Under the pieces are notes generated by a model. That model made no database searches and had not been told where the DNA came from. It was given only the letters and a program-made list of their open reading frames with translations. Made by a program: the position numbers and the translations under genes. From Oscheius onirici (taxonomy: Eukaryota; Nematoda; Chromadorea; Rhabditida; Rhabditidae): a stretch of DNA of 64,000 nt. Location of the stretch: contig OW051471.1 in NCBI GenBank assembly GCA_932521025.1, positions 1 through 64,000 on the forward strand, read 5' to 3'. Shown here one piece after another: positions 54,301-64,000 of the stretch. Position 1 is the stretch's first letter. Each line of letters begins with the position of its first letter.

Positions 54301-57300
54301 GAGAGATAATGTGTGAGCAAATGTCCGAAAAAATGGACTACTTGAAGATTATTTTGAGAGACTGTTAATAACAGTTACTGAAACTCTTTAAATTAAAACT
54401 TTGGTAAGAAGACATTTTTTTTTATTTGAAATGAAGTCCAGATGTTGTCTCAAGCCATACACGGAAGCTAATGTAAACATTCGGAAGCAGCCAGTTAAAT
54501 GACACCGAAACAGGTCTCTAAATGGGGCTTCAAAAAGGACCACATTTTGTCTTAAAATTTGCTCAAAAACCTTTAAAAACTGGTCAGATCAGCGACCGAG
54601 CCGTGTCAGCAGAGCTCATTAAAGATGCATGGAAGAGGAAATGGATGGACAAGACCAGGAAAAGCGAAATTCAGCTGAAAGGGGTCAGAAAATTGCAACA
54701 AAGCTGCTTTCAAAGGCCTGCAGACAGGAAACAATTGAGCAGATGTTGTTTATAATTGCGGGAAAGGGGGCTGCTGGAGCCAGAAACATTGAGAAGCAAA
54801 AATCAATTTGGTGCCAATTTTGAACAGGAAAACGGTCGAAAAGTCATAAATGGCTTGGACAAACACGATGCATGTGTCTGTTTACCAGAAACGGGCCCCG
54901 TCTCTCTCTCGACAATATTGCGTTTCTCTTTCCCGCTCAGCTCTCGCGTTCGATCTCGTGTTGCATGGCTGATGTGCTCTCTCCGTCAGAGCAAATTGTA
55001 AACATATTTACAATTGAAAATTTGAGATTTTGGACCATTTTTTGGTAACAGAAAAAGAGAAGACAGAATCGTAAACTATAGTTCCCATGCAGCCTTCAGC
55101 GCTTGCTTGGTGACGTCGCTATCAGCGGAAGAGAGTTGGCGGCAGTTACTAAGCTGCCCAGATTATCGCCCCATAACCCTTGAAGCCAACACATAACAGA
55201 CGAATCGATAACCCACGAAAACAGCAGAAATAGTTGAAGGAAAAGTTTGAAAGAATGAGGCTTGGCTAATGAAATATGCTGGGAGGCGCATCATTGGCTT
55301 CTGCGCTCCATTGTTTGCTTCGTGAGAAGCAGAAGGAAAGGAGAGAATTAGCCTGGATGATTAAGAAATTTATATTTGCCGAAACTCTACGATTCCTGTG
55401 ATGAATATTGATCAGTCTTTGTTTTACGATCTAGCCAAAAGAAAATGAGCCGCGAGGCTATCTTATAAAACTTTGTGGGAAGAGAACGCCTTTCGATCAA
55501 TGCGAGCTGATTACGAATTAAAGAGGGGCTGAAGCGGAGAAAAAGGGCTGAATTTTTCATGAAAACACATTATTCAGGGAGTTCGAACGGGAAGAATGTT
55601 TACTGGACACCGAGTGCGTAGAATAGTCGTGTGAATGGAGGGCGCAATTTTAGCGGGCTCGCAAGAAACTAGTTATCGGACAGGTAAAGGGAGGATGACC
55701 TTCGATAATTGCGGCTTAGAGGAGACTGAGAAAACGTTGTTTTGTTGTTGGATGCAGGAATGCTAGTCGGCTAGTATCGAAAAAGAAAAAATCTTCTTAA
55801 ATAAAAAGGAGAACAAAAGTTTCAAACGATGGAGAAACTTAAATTTAGAGAGCGAATCAGTATTGTAATGGATTTTGATCAAGAATAAAATGTTTTAAAA
55901 CAAGTCGTTTTAAATTTAAAAAAACAGCGAAAAAGGACCATATTGTCTGGAGCAAAAGGATGCAGACTAACAGAGGCGGAGCTCTGTTGGCAAGAGTGCA
56001 TCGGCCTCCCTCATTCTCGTCCACCAGCCGTCTCTCTAAAGAGGTCATCTCGGCTGGCCACTCGGGATGACCAGCCGGGGGCAGAGACCCTTCGGATCGA
56101 TCCTGCAGGCCACAAACACACATCTCCTCCCCCCGGCAACACTATCTAATTGTTCTAATTCACTCGAGCAGACCCGCAAAATGGCCAGAGTTTAAAGTAA
56201 CTCGATTTTAACGAGAAAAAAAACAGGAACAAATACCAATAGCAAGACGAATAAACAGACCAAGTTTGTCTCGAGATTTATGTCTGCAAGAAACTGGCAA
56301 GACTCGCTTTTTTAGGTTGGCGCCGAATTTCCGCTGTTCAATTCGACTCACTTTTGGAGTTGTTAAAGCGTGACGAAGGGGACACAAGGGGATGCAAACT
56401 GGCCCAACAGGCTGACAAAGGGACATAGAGACAGAAAGTTCTTACAGACTACACTCCTCAAAGGAAGAGTTTTCCAAAATCTCAAAAATACCTTTTTTGT
56501 TATTTTGTTTTCGACCCCGCTTAGTCCAAATACCATAAAATTAGGGTCGAAAGCTCTGTATTTTGTCAGATGAGGAAATCAAAAATGTGCAAAAAATAAG
56601 ACCTCCATATATCTAATTCGGAATTACCTCACAACAGTCCCTGATCCAATCGTCACACGTGCTGTAGAAGTAGACGGACTTTCTTGGCGTCTCTCCCTAA
56701 AATGAGATTTGAGACGAAAAGTCATCCCTTACAAAGAAACAGAAGCTCCTCCACCAATATGAGCTGTATAAGATGTGTCCTGATGCCTGAAATCAAACTT
56801 TCCTCCAAAAAATTCTGTAAACTTACATAGCCTTTTCGAGAGTCCTATGCACGGTCCTCCTCGCCTGGGAGGATTCATCTTCAACTTGACGGCTCGTCTT
56901 TGGAGGAGATGTCGTCAAAGCCACTCCACTTCTATTTTCATTCAAGTTTTTTGCCCGTGGATGCAAAACGTACCCAATCTGAACTTCCCCAGTTCTTCTT
57001 CGACTGTTCGTTCGACTTCTCTGCGGAGAGGAGCTTGTGCTGATTGGTTGACTTTTCACTGTAGCCTCGTACTCTTTTCTCATTTCTAGGACAGATTTTC
57101 TGCGATTTGCGTTCTCCTAAAAAAATCGGAGGTACTATATTCTTTAGAAAACTACATCTTCCTTGGCTTCTGGTACAGGTTGACTGACTGGAACCACACC
57201 TGCTCCAATTGTAGTTCTGCGGAGCTTGACCTCGGGAACAAAAACTTCGTGAGTCTGAATATGGAGAGTGGAAAAAAAGCTAGTTCTCTGACCTTTTCAA

Positions 57301-60300
57301 CTCGACTGTCTCTGACAGTTTCCAGTCTCACAGTGGCTGGCGTTCTTTGATACGGTGTTACTTCAGTTCTCTTGGCAGCCGTGTATCCCGGAAGAGGTGG
57401 TGCATTGCCCTTTTCGAACATTTTTCTTCTCTCTGCCACAAAACCGCTCTGGTAAAGCTCAATTGGCGAGCTGGGCGCTTTGATTTCTGATGAGACAACG
57501 CGATCCACTGGAGACATCCTGAGCGGAGAATCATAATTCACTTCTAGATGAAGCTCAGCTGGTCGAGCGTAGTGACTGCCTGGAAAAGAATACGTCAAAA
57601 ACTGACTCTTATCAATAATAAACAGTACGCAAGCAGAAGCTTAGCTTATCACACCTTGGCTTTTGTGTCAATCCGACAAATTCCGATCATAGTTTTCAAC
57701 GAGTACAACTTTTTTGTACTAACATTAATTGATCGGAATCGAAGGAATAACACAAAAATTTTCACCAAGTTTTATTAAGCTATCAGTAGGAATAATACCA
57801 CTGGCACAAGCCCAAAGACTAGAAGAAAAGCGGCGGGAATTAACAGAAACGCGTCCAGAACGGAAATCTCGGCTTGGAAATAAGATTGAAAAAAACTTTT
57901 GCTACCAGTCAGAACGATGTTGGCAGTCTCGTGACGATGGATGGGGACGGGAGAAACGGAAGATGAACGAGGAGAGGCTAGAGGAGAAATTGAAGCCTGA
58001 AAAATGTCCTGTATCTCCTTATTTCTCTGCCGCCTTACCTGAACTTTCAAAGGAGTTGGAGAAACTGAAACCGATCGTGGCGATCCCAGAGGCGAAGACA
58101 CTTTGACGAATGGTGAATGTGGCGGAACATATTCGTCCAAAACTTTGACCTTTGGCTAAAAGATGACTCTAAATTTGCGACAGACAGTTTTCTCACCGAT
58201 TCCAGTTCATCTTCACTCCAATGGTTGTTCCTGCTCATCCTCCGAATGGCCAGCGTCGTACGGGCAGTCTGTTGATCAACTGGAGAGTTCATGACCAAGT
58301 TTTCACCGTCCTCATACTGATTCTTGTCATATGCCCGGTATTCGGTCTCTGTCACGCCGTTGTTGGTCACAACAGTTGTTGGAGAATTCAAAACTGACGA
58401 GTCGACTGTCTCTCCTTTGTCCCACTGGGCCTGTCGGGCTGCCAGGTCTTCTGGGAAGAACTTTTTCTGGAGCTTATTAAATGTCGGAGAGCCAACATAA
58501 GGCTTGACATCTCGCAGTGAATGATGAGATGATTCGAAAAACTCTGGCGTTCTTTCCAGTATCTCGTGATTGCAATTCTCGTCAAATTCTGGAAAGTATT
58601 GGTTGAAAGAAAAAGTTATGTTACCGTAGTCTTTCCGTCTTGGAGGGTTGATCTTTTCATAATGGGAATCGTCAGAACTGGACTCGAACTTGTTCTTGAT
58701 CGATGAGAATTGAGAGACTGAGGTGATTACTGTAATCTCCTGGTCAGTACACTTTTGGCTCTCTGTCTCTTTTTCTCTGTCTCTCATTCTCTCTATCCTT
58801 TTATTCTCACCTTTTTCGACAACGTCTCTTGCCACTTCAGCATAATCATTCTGCTTTTCTGCCTGAACAACTTCCCTCGGTGACTCATAGATGTGAGGTT
58901 CGGAATAGTCGCGGCCTGAATTTTCTACATGACATTTTGAAGCTACTTACTCTCAATGACCTGGGCGTCGATGTCTTCATAAATATGCTCATCGTCCTTG
59001 TACAAATGAGAATCATCTCCTCCCTCAGCTATGACAGCCGTCGCGTAATGAAGATCCGACTGTGGTTCGTCTTTGGCCACCTCGTCGTAAATCGGCTCTT
59101 CATAGACGTGATGGTAGATGGGTTCTTCGTGATGAACAAGCTCCTTGATGGCTTCACCAACATGGACGAGTTTTGCCTTGAAGACTTCACCGAAAGATTC
59201 TGCACTGTGTTCATGATCTGGACTAGGAGGCTGAACTACCGTTGACTCATTGACATATTCCTGAAAATGAATTATCTGTTGATAAAAAATGACTCACTCC
59301 ATAACTATGAATTTCTGGCTCAGCATAATGACGGCTTTCCGTTTCAGTAGTCGAGAATTCGCTTGGAGCAGCATAATGTGTCTGTTCTACTCCCAAGCCA
59401 ATGGTTTGGTGAAAATTCTGATCAAGTTGGACCTCATGAAGACTTCGTCTAGATCCCTTTTCAAAGACAGTGATCGGAATACGGTGGTAGAGACTCTGAT
59501 ACATTTTATTTAAATAAATAAAAGAGTGTCTTACAGATGTTGAGACAGTAACCTCTCCGTTCTCTCCTACAATTACATCTTGAAGAGATGACCTGCCGCC
59601 CATCAGAAGCCGATCCTGTCCCAAATTCTCCATGGTTCTTGACAAGAAAGTATGACCAATATGTCGAAAACCGTGACCATACAAACTGTGATGTGAGTGA
59701 TCTTCCTTGAGAAGATTGGCCGAACTATCGTATAAGCCTGGCTCTGAGAGGTTGGGAAGAGAATTATAGCGACGACGTCTATATTTTATGTTTTTTTGAA
59801 TATCGCGAACCAACCTTTCAGAAAGATGATCTCCAGTGAAAAAGTAATGAATCTTATCCGGAAGGTTAACTGACAGATCGAAAGGCTCTTGGTAACTGAA
59901 CAGATGGTCACCAACTCGCCAGACAGTGGAAGTAACGGTTGAGGATTTTTCCTATAATGATTCAAGGAAAACACAATAAATTTTGGGAAGAATGAAAAGA
60001 GATCCCAGATGGTTGCCATTGGCATCGATTTTCCTCTCTTGGTATCACCCTCGTGGGAGAAAGCACTACGCAAACATAATAAAAAACGCGTGTTTGGTAT
60101 TATTTCATCTCGACTCCAAAAAACCAACCTCTTTGTCCACTTTCACATCATGTTCCCATTGATGATATTCAGAGGGAAGACTTTTCTCCAGTTCCACTAT
60201 AGTCTTCTTGTCCTCTTCAGCAACATCGGCCTTCCTTCCTTCGACTGTCTCGTGCCATTCGAGCCGGATAGTCCCTTCTCTGAAATCTGTCTTTATTCTT

Positions 60301-61783
60301 TCAGATAAGTTAATTTTACTCTATTTCTTCCTCTGCGTAGTCAGTCTTCTTTGGCAAAGAAGGGTGAACAGAGTGCTGAAACTGCAGCTTCTGATTTTCA
60401 GGAAAAGTACTTACCGTTCTGTCTTCGCGTTGCTCCACATAAACACGGGTGAGGGAGCGACTTCGACGTCCAGAGTGCTAAAAAGTACAGTATGTTTTTA
60501 CACGGGTGAATTATCGTATTTCTTCTAATAGAAGCACCCCTGTACGCAATAACGTACGCATTTTTTTTGGGTTGATAAAAATTTTTCCCAACTTTTTTGC
60601 TCTTTTCCCAACTTTTCCCATACATATAGACATCTCAGTTACCAAGGAAAAATAAAATATAAATTGAAAAATTATGTCTTCACCCCGAAAAAAATGCTTA
60701 CGTAATTGAGTACTGGGGAGCTTCTATTAGAGCTTTTACGGTAGGTACAGAGCGAGTCCTTTTTTTCTCAAGGACAAGTAAAATAGCCAAAATTTCAACC
60801 CACCAGACTGAAGAACCGATCTTTTTTCATGACTGTCACAGCATAGATGTATCTTTTGATCGGATGATTTTCTCCCTCAAAAAAGGCTCTGAGAAAATTT
60901 CCCCATAAAAATTACCTCCTTAGCTGCTTCCAAACAATGTTGTTTTGCCTGAAGAACGGCAGCGTCCAGTTCTCTACGTGCTTCCTCCATACTCTAAAAG
61001 TTGTTTTCTATCCAAATGAGCAATGGTCTCCCGCAAAGTTTGATAAAACTGATTAATGAGGGATTCGCCCACACTTATGCTGATAAGAAGGAATGAATGA
61101 GTCGTCTGGGACTGTACTAAAAACGGTTCTTGAGAGGAACAATGCCATTCAAAAACAGTACATTGATATCTTTATGGTCGGCTCTCTAGTAAGGGGCGTC
61201 TTCGCTTCAACAAGCAAGCTACCTTATCAGAGTGAGAGAATACTGATCAATTTTGATGCAAACAGACGAGAAACTAAAAGCCATTGTCCACCTAACCTTT
61301 TTTGACAAAAAATATAGTCTGCCAACAAAAGAAAATGCAGTAAAAATAAAAATGCTTCACAAATTATTCGTGGCGAGACCCGTTGATATAAACAATACAA
61401 TGACTCATTGGCTTGGCTGAATATCCACGTAAATTTACAGGACTGCATTTTCTCGAGATTTTGTTTACAGACTTTCACAAAAACCCATTCACTGTATTCG
61501 TTGTCAAGGAGGGTGACTTTCACAAAAAAAGATCTTTTACCACCTTACAGAATGGAATGACTTTCAATTCAAATGGACACAAAAATTCTGTTTGATCCTA
61601 ACCAGGGCCACTATTTGCCAAGACATGTTTTGCAAGCAGCGATTCCTTGACTCTATTTACGGTTACATCTGAGAAAAAACAGGATATTTGACATTTCTCG
61701 TCAAAGAATTCGACGAGCAGTATCAGACTTACCGGAATAGGAGACGAATCCTCAATCCGAACACCGCTTCCAAGTAAAACCAT
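51331..61783 (-). CDS. Large protein joining a PH domain to an actin-like fold
   Basis: Start ATG at 61783 (MVLLGSGVRIEDSSPIP), 17 nt after the acceptor CTTTTCCCTTTCAG. The N-terminal half is long, acidic, Ser/Tyr-rich and mostly disordered (EEPIYHHVYEEPIYDEVAKD; PHSPFVKVSSPLGSPRSVSV). After a 2.66-kb intron come RSWTVKTYEHNIRFDNQKLK and a PH domain: TLAELEREWKSQYMRAKEGR, then LIVHGGKDKIRIL, and the closing helix FDKWRQALLSHAAS. The same exon runs into an actin-like fold: ERVIIIEIGSCSVRGGRL (phosphate 1), GVVVDIGDRLNIVPVIDGY (phosphate 2), IFLAGGASLLPGLAEKLEQE (adenosine motif), and SPWRYNAAYLGAQVVASSST, ending YNLSTSTF. Key nucleotide residues differ from actin, so ATP binding is uncertain. 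Probably a cortical or membrane scaffold; I do not know a named nematode orthologue. More than 25 exons; minor exon limits are approximate. Confidence 0.75.
53969..56633 (-). other. 2.66-kb intron, the largest in the window
   Basis: Donor after SGTVVR and acceptor before AAPPTPIEV join in frame (AG|A gives Arg), so this is one intron. It holds a family C repeat (56455-56560), a pyrimidine-rich tract at 54896-54970, and a CRE-like TGACGTCG near 55113. Its size, unusual for this gene set, could reflect an internal promoter for a PH-actin isoform. No exon-like frame was found inside. Confidence 0.6.
56455..56560. repeat. Dispersed repeat family C, short copy
   Basis: AGAGTTTTCCAAAATCTC, TTATTTTGTTTTCGACCCCG and AAAATTAGGGTCGAAAGC match parts of 43660-43915. 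Confidence 0.55.
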
Positions 61784-62172
61784 TCGCTCTCTATATTTTC
61801 TGAAAGGGAAAAGTTCTATTACGGATTTGTTTCATAGGAATTATGCAATAAAACAGCGAAAGCGTACTCAAAGCGGCTGGAAGAGAGAGCCCGGAATTCT
61901 TATCAGCCTATTGAAGGCTTTGGGGGTTCTCTCTCGGTGCTCTGGCAGGCGCCGTAAAGAAGATAAGGCCGTCCGAAATAAGGCAAAAACCTCTTTAAGG
62001 TTTTGGACAGCGAAAGGGGACAGAGAGACACTTTTCGATCAAAAATCGTTTATTATGGAGCGAGATCAAATTTGAGCTGCAAGTAGGTATAAGCGTAGAG
62101 AAGTCCCGTTTCTTTGTATATGGGTAGAGGTGAAAATGCCTCTCCAAATAAAAGTGAAGAAAAATTGGCATT
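61784..62172. other. Short spacer between two minus-strand genes
   Basis: About 390 nt separate the GPCR stop from the ATG of the PH-actin gene. The acceptor CTTTTCCCTTTCAG near 61800 marks the probable trans-splice site of the latter. No gene seen. Confidence 0.45.
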
Positions 62173-63598
62173 TAGACAGTTGAAAGCGACTGGAATCCAA
62201 ACTTGTTGCCCTTCCGTGGCTGATGATAAATATGCTTCCTGACATCAGAGTTGAGAACAGCGTACAGGACCCAGTTTCCTTAAAAACTAGCGTAATATAT
62301 TTAAGAGGCATTTCGTACCTGCAGCATTAATATATGGCAGACAATTGGCAAAGAGTCGGCAGTACACATACCTAAAACTGTTCATGAAATGTTGCTCTTT
62401 TTTCTCTTACCAATTGGGGGGTCTCTCGTGCATCTCCAGTTCACTTTCAGCACGGAAAAGCTGCATATAATGAGGGATCATTGTAAAGGCCCAAAACGGG
62501 GCCCAGCAGATGAAATGGAAGACTGCAATTCTCCAGATAGACTTTCTCATCTCTGCCATATATCTGGGCTCTTTGATGGTCTTGTGCGTCTGGACGGCTA
62601 CTGAAACATATCATGTATCCAAATTGTTGGTAAAAGTTCGCACCTTTTCTATTCTTGAACTTTTGTTTCACATGACGAACGAGCATTATGTAGCAGAAGG
62701 CCATGATAATGAACGGGATGACGAAGCCGACAATGAATGTGTAGCTGGCGTAAATGTTGAAAGTCAACTCGTCCATGTTCAGTATGCAGACTGTTATGTG
62801 CTCCTAAAGAAATTTTTAATTTCAAATTTCTTCTTAGAACTCACCATTCCAGGTACTTCAAATTGGTGATGTGTTATATGAACAAAATGAAGAACTGATG
62901 GAGCCACGACGCAGAAAAAGGTGCCCAATGCCAAAGGAATACAGGACATCCATGACTGGAAAGAGTTTCGAAGCCTAAAGATAATGAATATTAAACTTTC
63001 TCACAAATCTTCACCTTGTACAGACGATGAAATACCTCTCCAGACTCATGACTGTCAAGAGTACAACTGAGAAGATTTTTGTCACAATTTCTATCGTCAA
63101 AATTGTGAAGCACATCTGGAATTCAATGTTTTTTTCCACGGAATTGAATGAATCTACAATTTCTCCGAAGATCCACGTGCCATTGTAGTTGTAGCTGGCT
63201 GTGAAGGGAAGAGTCAAAAGAAGAAGAAGGTCAGAACATGCCAGAGAACAAATGTAGATTCGAGAACGTTGTGAGACTGTAAGATGTGCTGCTGATGAGC
63301 TCCAAAGCCTGAAAGTTGGTGATGATAATCTTTCTCTCTGTCTGTCTCTCTGCCCCTCAAACTCTCAAGCCCTCTGTCTCTCTGTCTTTCTGTCTCTCTG
63401 TCCCTCTAAGTCTGAACGCAGCCCTAATCCCCACCTTGCTCTGACCAGCTTATAGATAATCCACAAGTTTCCGGGTGTTCCGATGAAAAAGACGAAAATG
63501 TAGACGATGGTCATAACTCCTTTGAGCATATTCATGTCCGGAGCTTCTTCAGCCCCACTATGCTGGGATCCGTCTGTTTCTGACTCATTTGAATCCAT
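62173..63598 (-). CDS. Class A peptide GPCR, somatostatin/allatostatin-C-receptor-like
   Basis: Start ATG at 63598 gives MDSNESETDGSQHSGAEEAP (extracellular, one N-glycosylation site). TM1 VMTIVYIFVFFIGTPGNLWI; TM2 RIYICSLACSDLLLLLTLPF; TM3 CFTILTIEIVTKIFSVVLLT then VMSLERYFIVCTR (ERY box); TM4 WMSCIPLALGTFFCVVAP; TM5 SYTFIVGFVIPFIIMAFCYI; the loop MLVRHVKQKFKNRK; TM6 SIWRIAVFHFICWAPFWAFT (CWxP); TM7 LFANCLPYINAAGNWVLY. The TM2 LTLPF and the TM3-loop pattern fit the somatostatin/opioid/allatostatin-C group. In TM7 the NPxxY motif is NWVLY, which is unusual and may alter activation. The end is KFGFQSLSTV. The first introns carry long GAGAGACAGA tracts. Confidence 0.83.
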
Positions 63599-64000
63599 CT
63601 AAAAGTATTTTGTTTGCAGTCACAAAAGGCAATTTCAGAGAGCAAGAATCTGAACAAAGAAGGCTTGTGAGCAAATGTTTACCACCCAGGTTCTTCAAAT
63701 GTTTTCTTCTAACTCGGGATTTTAGAAGATTAAATATTATGAGGTAGTATAGGGGAGAAATGACATATGATTAGTATAAGAGGGATAGTCATGTGGAATA
63801 ATGGGAAAAGCGTAAACTGGACAGAATAGGATGAGGTTTCCTGGTTCTGCAAGTGTTTTCAGTCACTCTTCTCCGAATAGACGTAAAAAGTTCAGAAACG
63901 AACACCTAAAAATCTTCGCCTCCCCCTAACCTCGGCTCCGAAATTCGAGCTAAACAGCTCCGAGAGTAACCGTCCTTCTCACATCTCTCAAATCACACGT
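63599..64000. other. Upstream region of the peptide GPCR
   Basis: Probably promoter and 5' UTR; AT-rich. No feature recognised. Confidence 0.35.

Noticed and set aside
54108-55001. Plus-strand frames inside the large intron as a nested gene
   Set aside because: Low-complexity or unremarkable sequence, no domain, no splice pattern and no homologous look; composition is like other non-coding parts.
1-64000. CRISPR arrays, prophage, bacterial operons or rRNA genes
   Set aside because: No evenly spaced repeats, no bacterial gene density and no rRNA segments; the window is intron-rich animal nuclear DNA.

Overview
The window is animal nuclear DNA from a nematode. It carries five tandem copies of GCCTAA (reverse complement TTAGGC, the nematode telomere unit). 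It also holds nematode-typical families: paired C-type lectin-domain secreted proteins, CHK/EcK-like small-molecule kinases, a CYP33-like P450, a half ABC transporter of the HAF type, a CDF metal transporter, serpentine chemoreceptors and a FLYWCH-MULE transposon. Several genes have a TTTCAG-type splice acceptor 1-40 nt before the ATG with no upstream coding exon, as expected for spliced-leader trans-splicing. Introns are very short: most are 32-45 nt and a few are near 25 nt. The species cannot be named from the sequence. Exon limits were read by eye, so gene spans run from start codon to stop codon across introns.

Layout. 1-4.4 kb is repeat-rich: an interstitial telomere tract, a cluster of four identical 17-mers, a fold-back MITE (family A) and an apparently intact Mutator-like element. 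4.4-15.9 kb is a housekeeping block: CDF transporter (-), TraB-domain protein (+), UFM1 protease UFSP2/ODR-8 (+), Bicaudal-D (+), and a small membrane-protein frame just after the BicD stop. 16.4-26.4 kb holds a damaged cathepsin B-like gene, a Cys-loop channel whose TM1/TM2 I cannot find, two convergent paralogous 7TM receptors, and a neuropeptide-type GPCR (-). 26.4-37.1 kb holds a mostly empty stretch with a decayed tRNA-Tyr, a divergent forkhead gene with an AT-hook, an Ala/Pro-rich secreted protein, a CYP33-like P450 and a decayed two-domain C-type lectin gene. 39.9-51.1 kb holds a divergent G-alpha, a CHK kinase-like gene, a HAF-type ABC half transporter and a tandem pair of two-CTLD lectin genes with a relic third copy between them. 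51.3-61.8 kb is one long minus-strand gene joining an unstructured N-terminal half, a PH domain and an actin-like fold. 62.2-63.6 kb is a peptide-type GPCR.

How the parts relate. TRABD and UFSP2 lie head to tail with about 100 nt between the first poly(A) signal and the second ATG, an operon-like arrangement. In C. elegans the UFSP2 homologue ODR-8 acts in folding and trafficking of chemoreceptors, and this window also has several receptor genes, but that link is background knowledge rather than a linkage claim. The lectin genes share a compact promoter (TATA-like box plus GATA site close to the ATG), which suggests gut expression.

The most notable signals are: (1) an about 25-nt intron at the same position and phase as a 45-nt intron in a neighbouring paralogue; (2) a G-alpha that has lost both GTPase catalytic residues; (3) a PH domain and an actin-like fold read through in one exon; (4) a tail-anchored small ORF with coding-like codon bias starting 20 nt after the BicD stop; (5) recurrent GC-AG introns and a recurring GAGAGACAGA-type purine motif inside introns.
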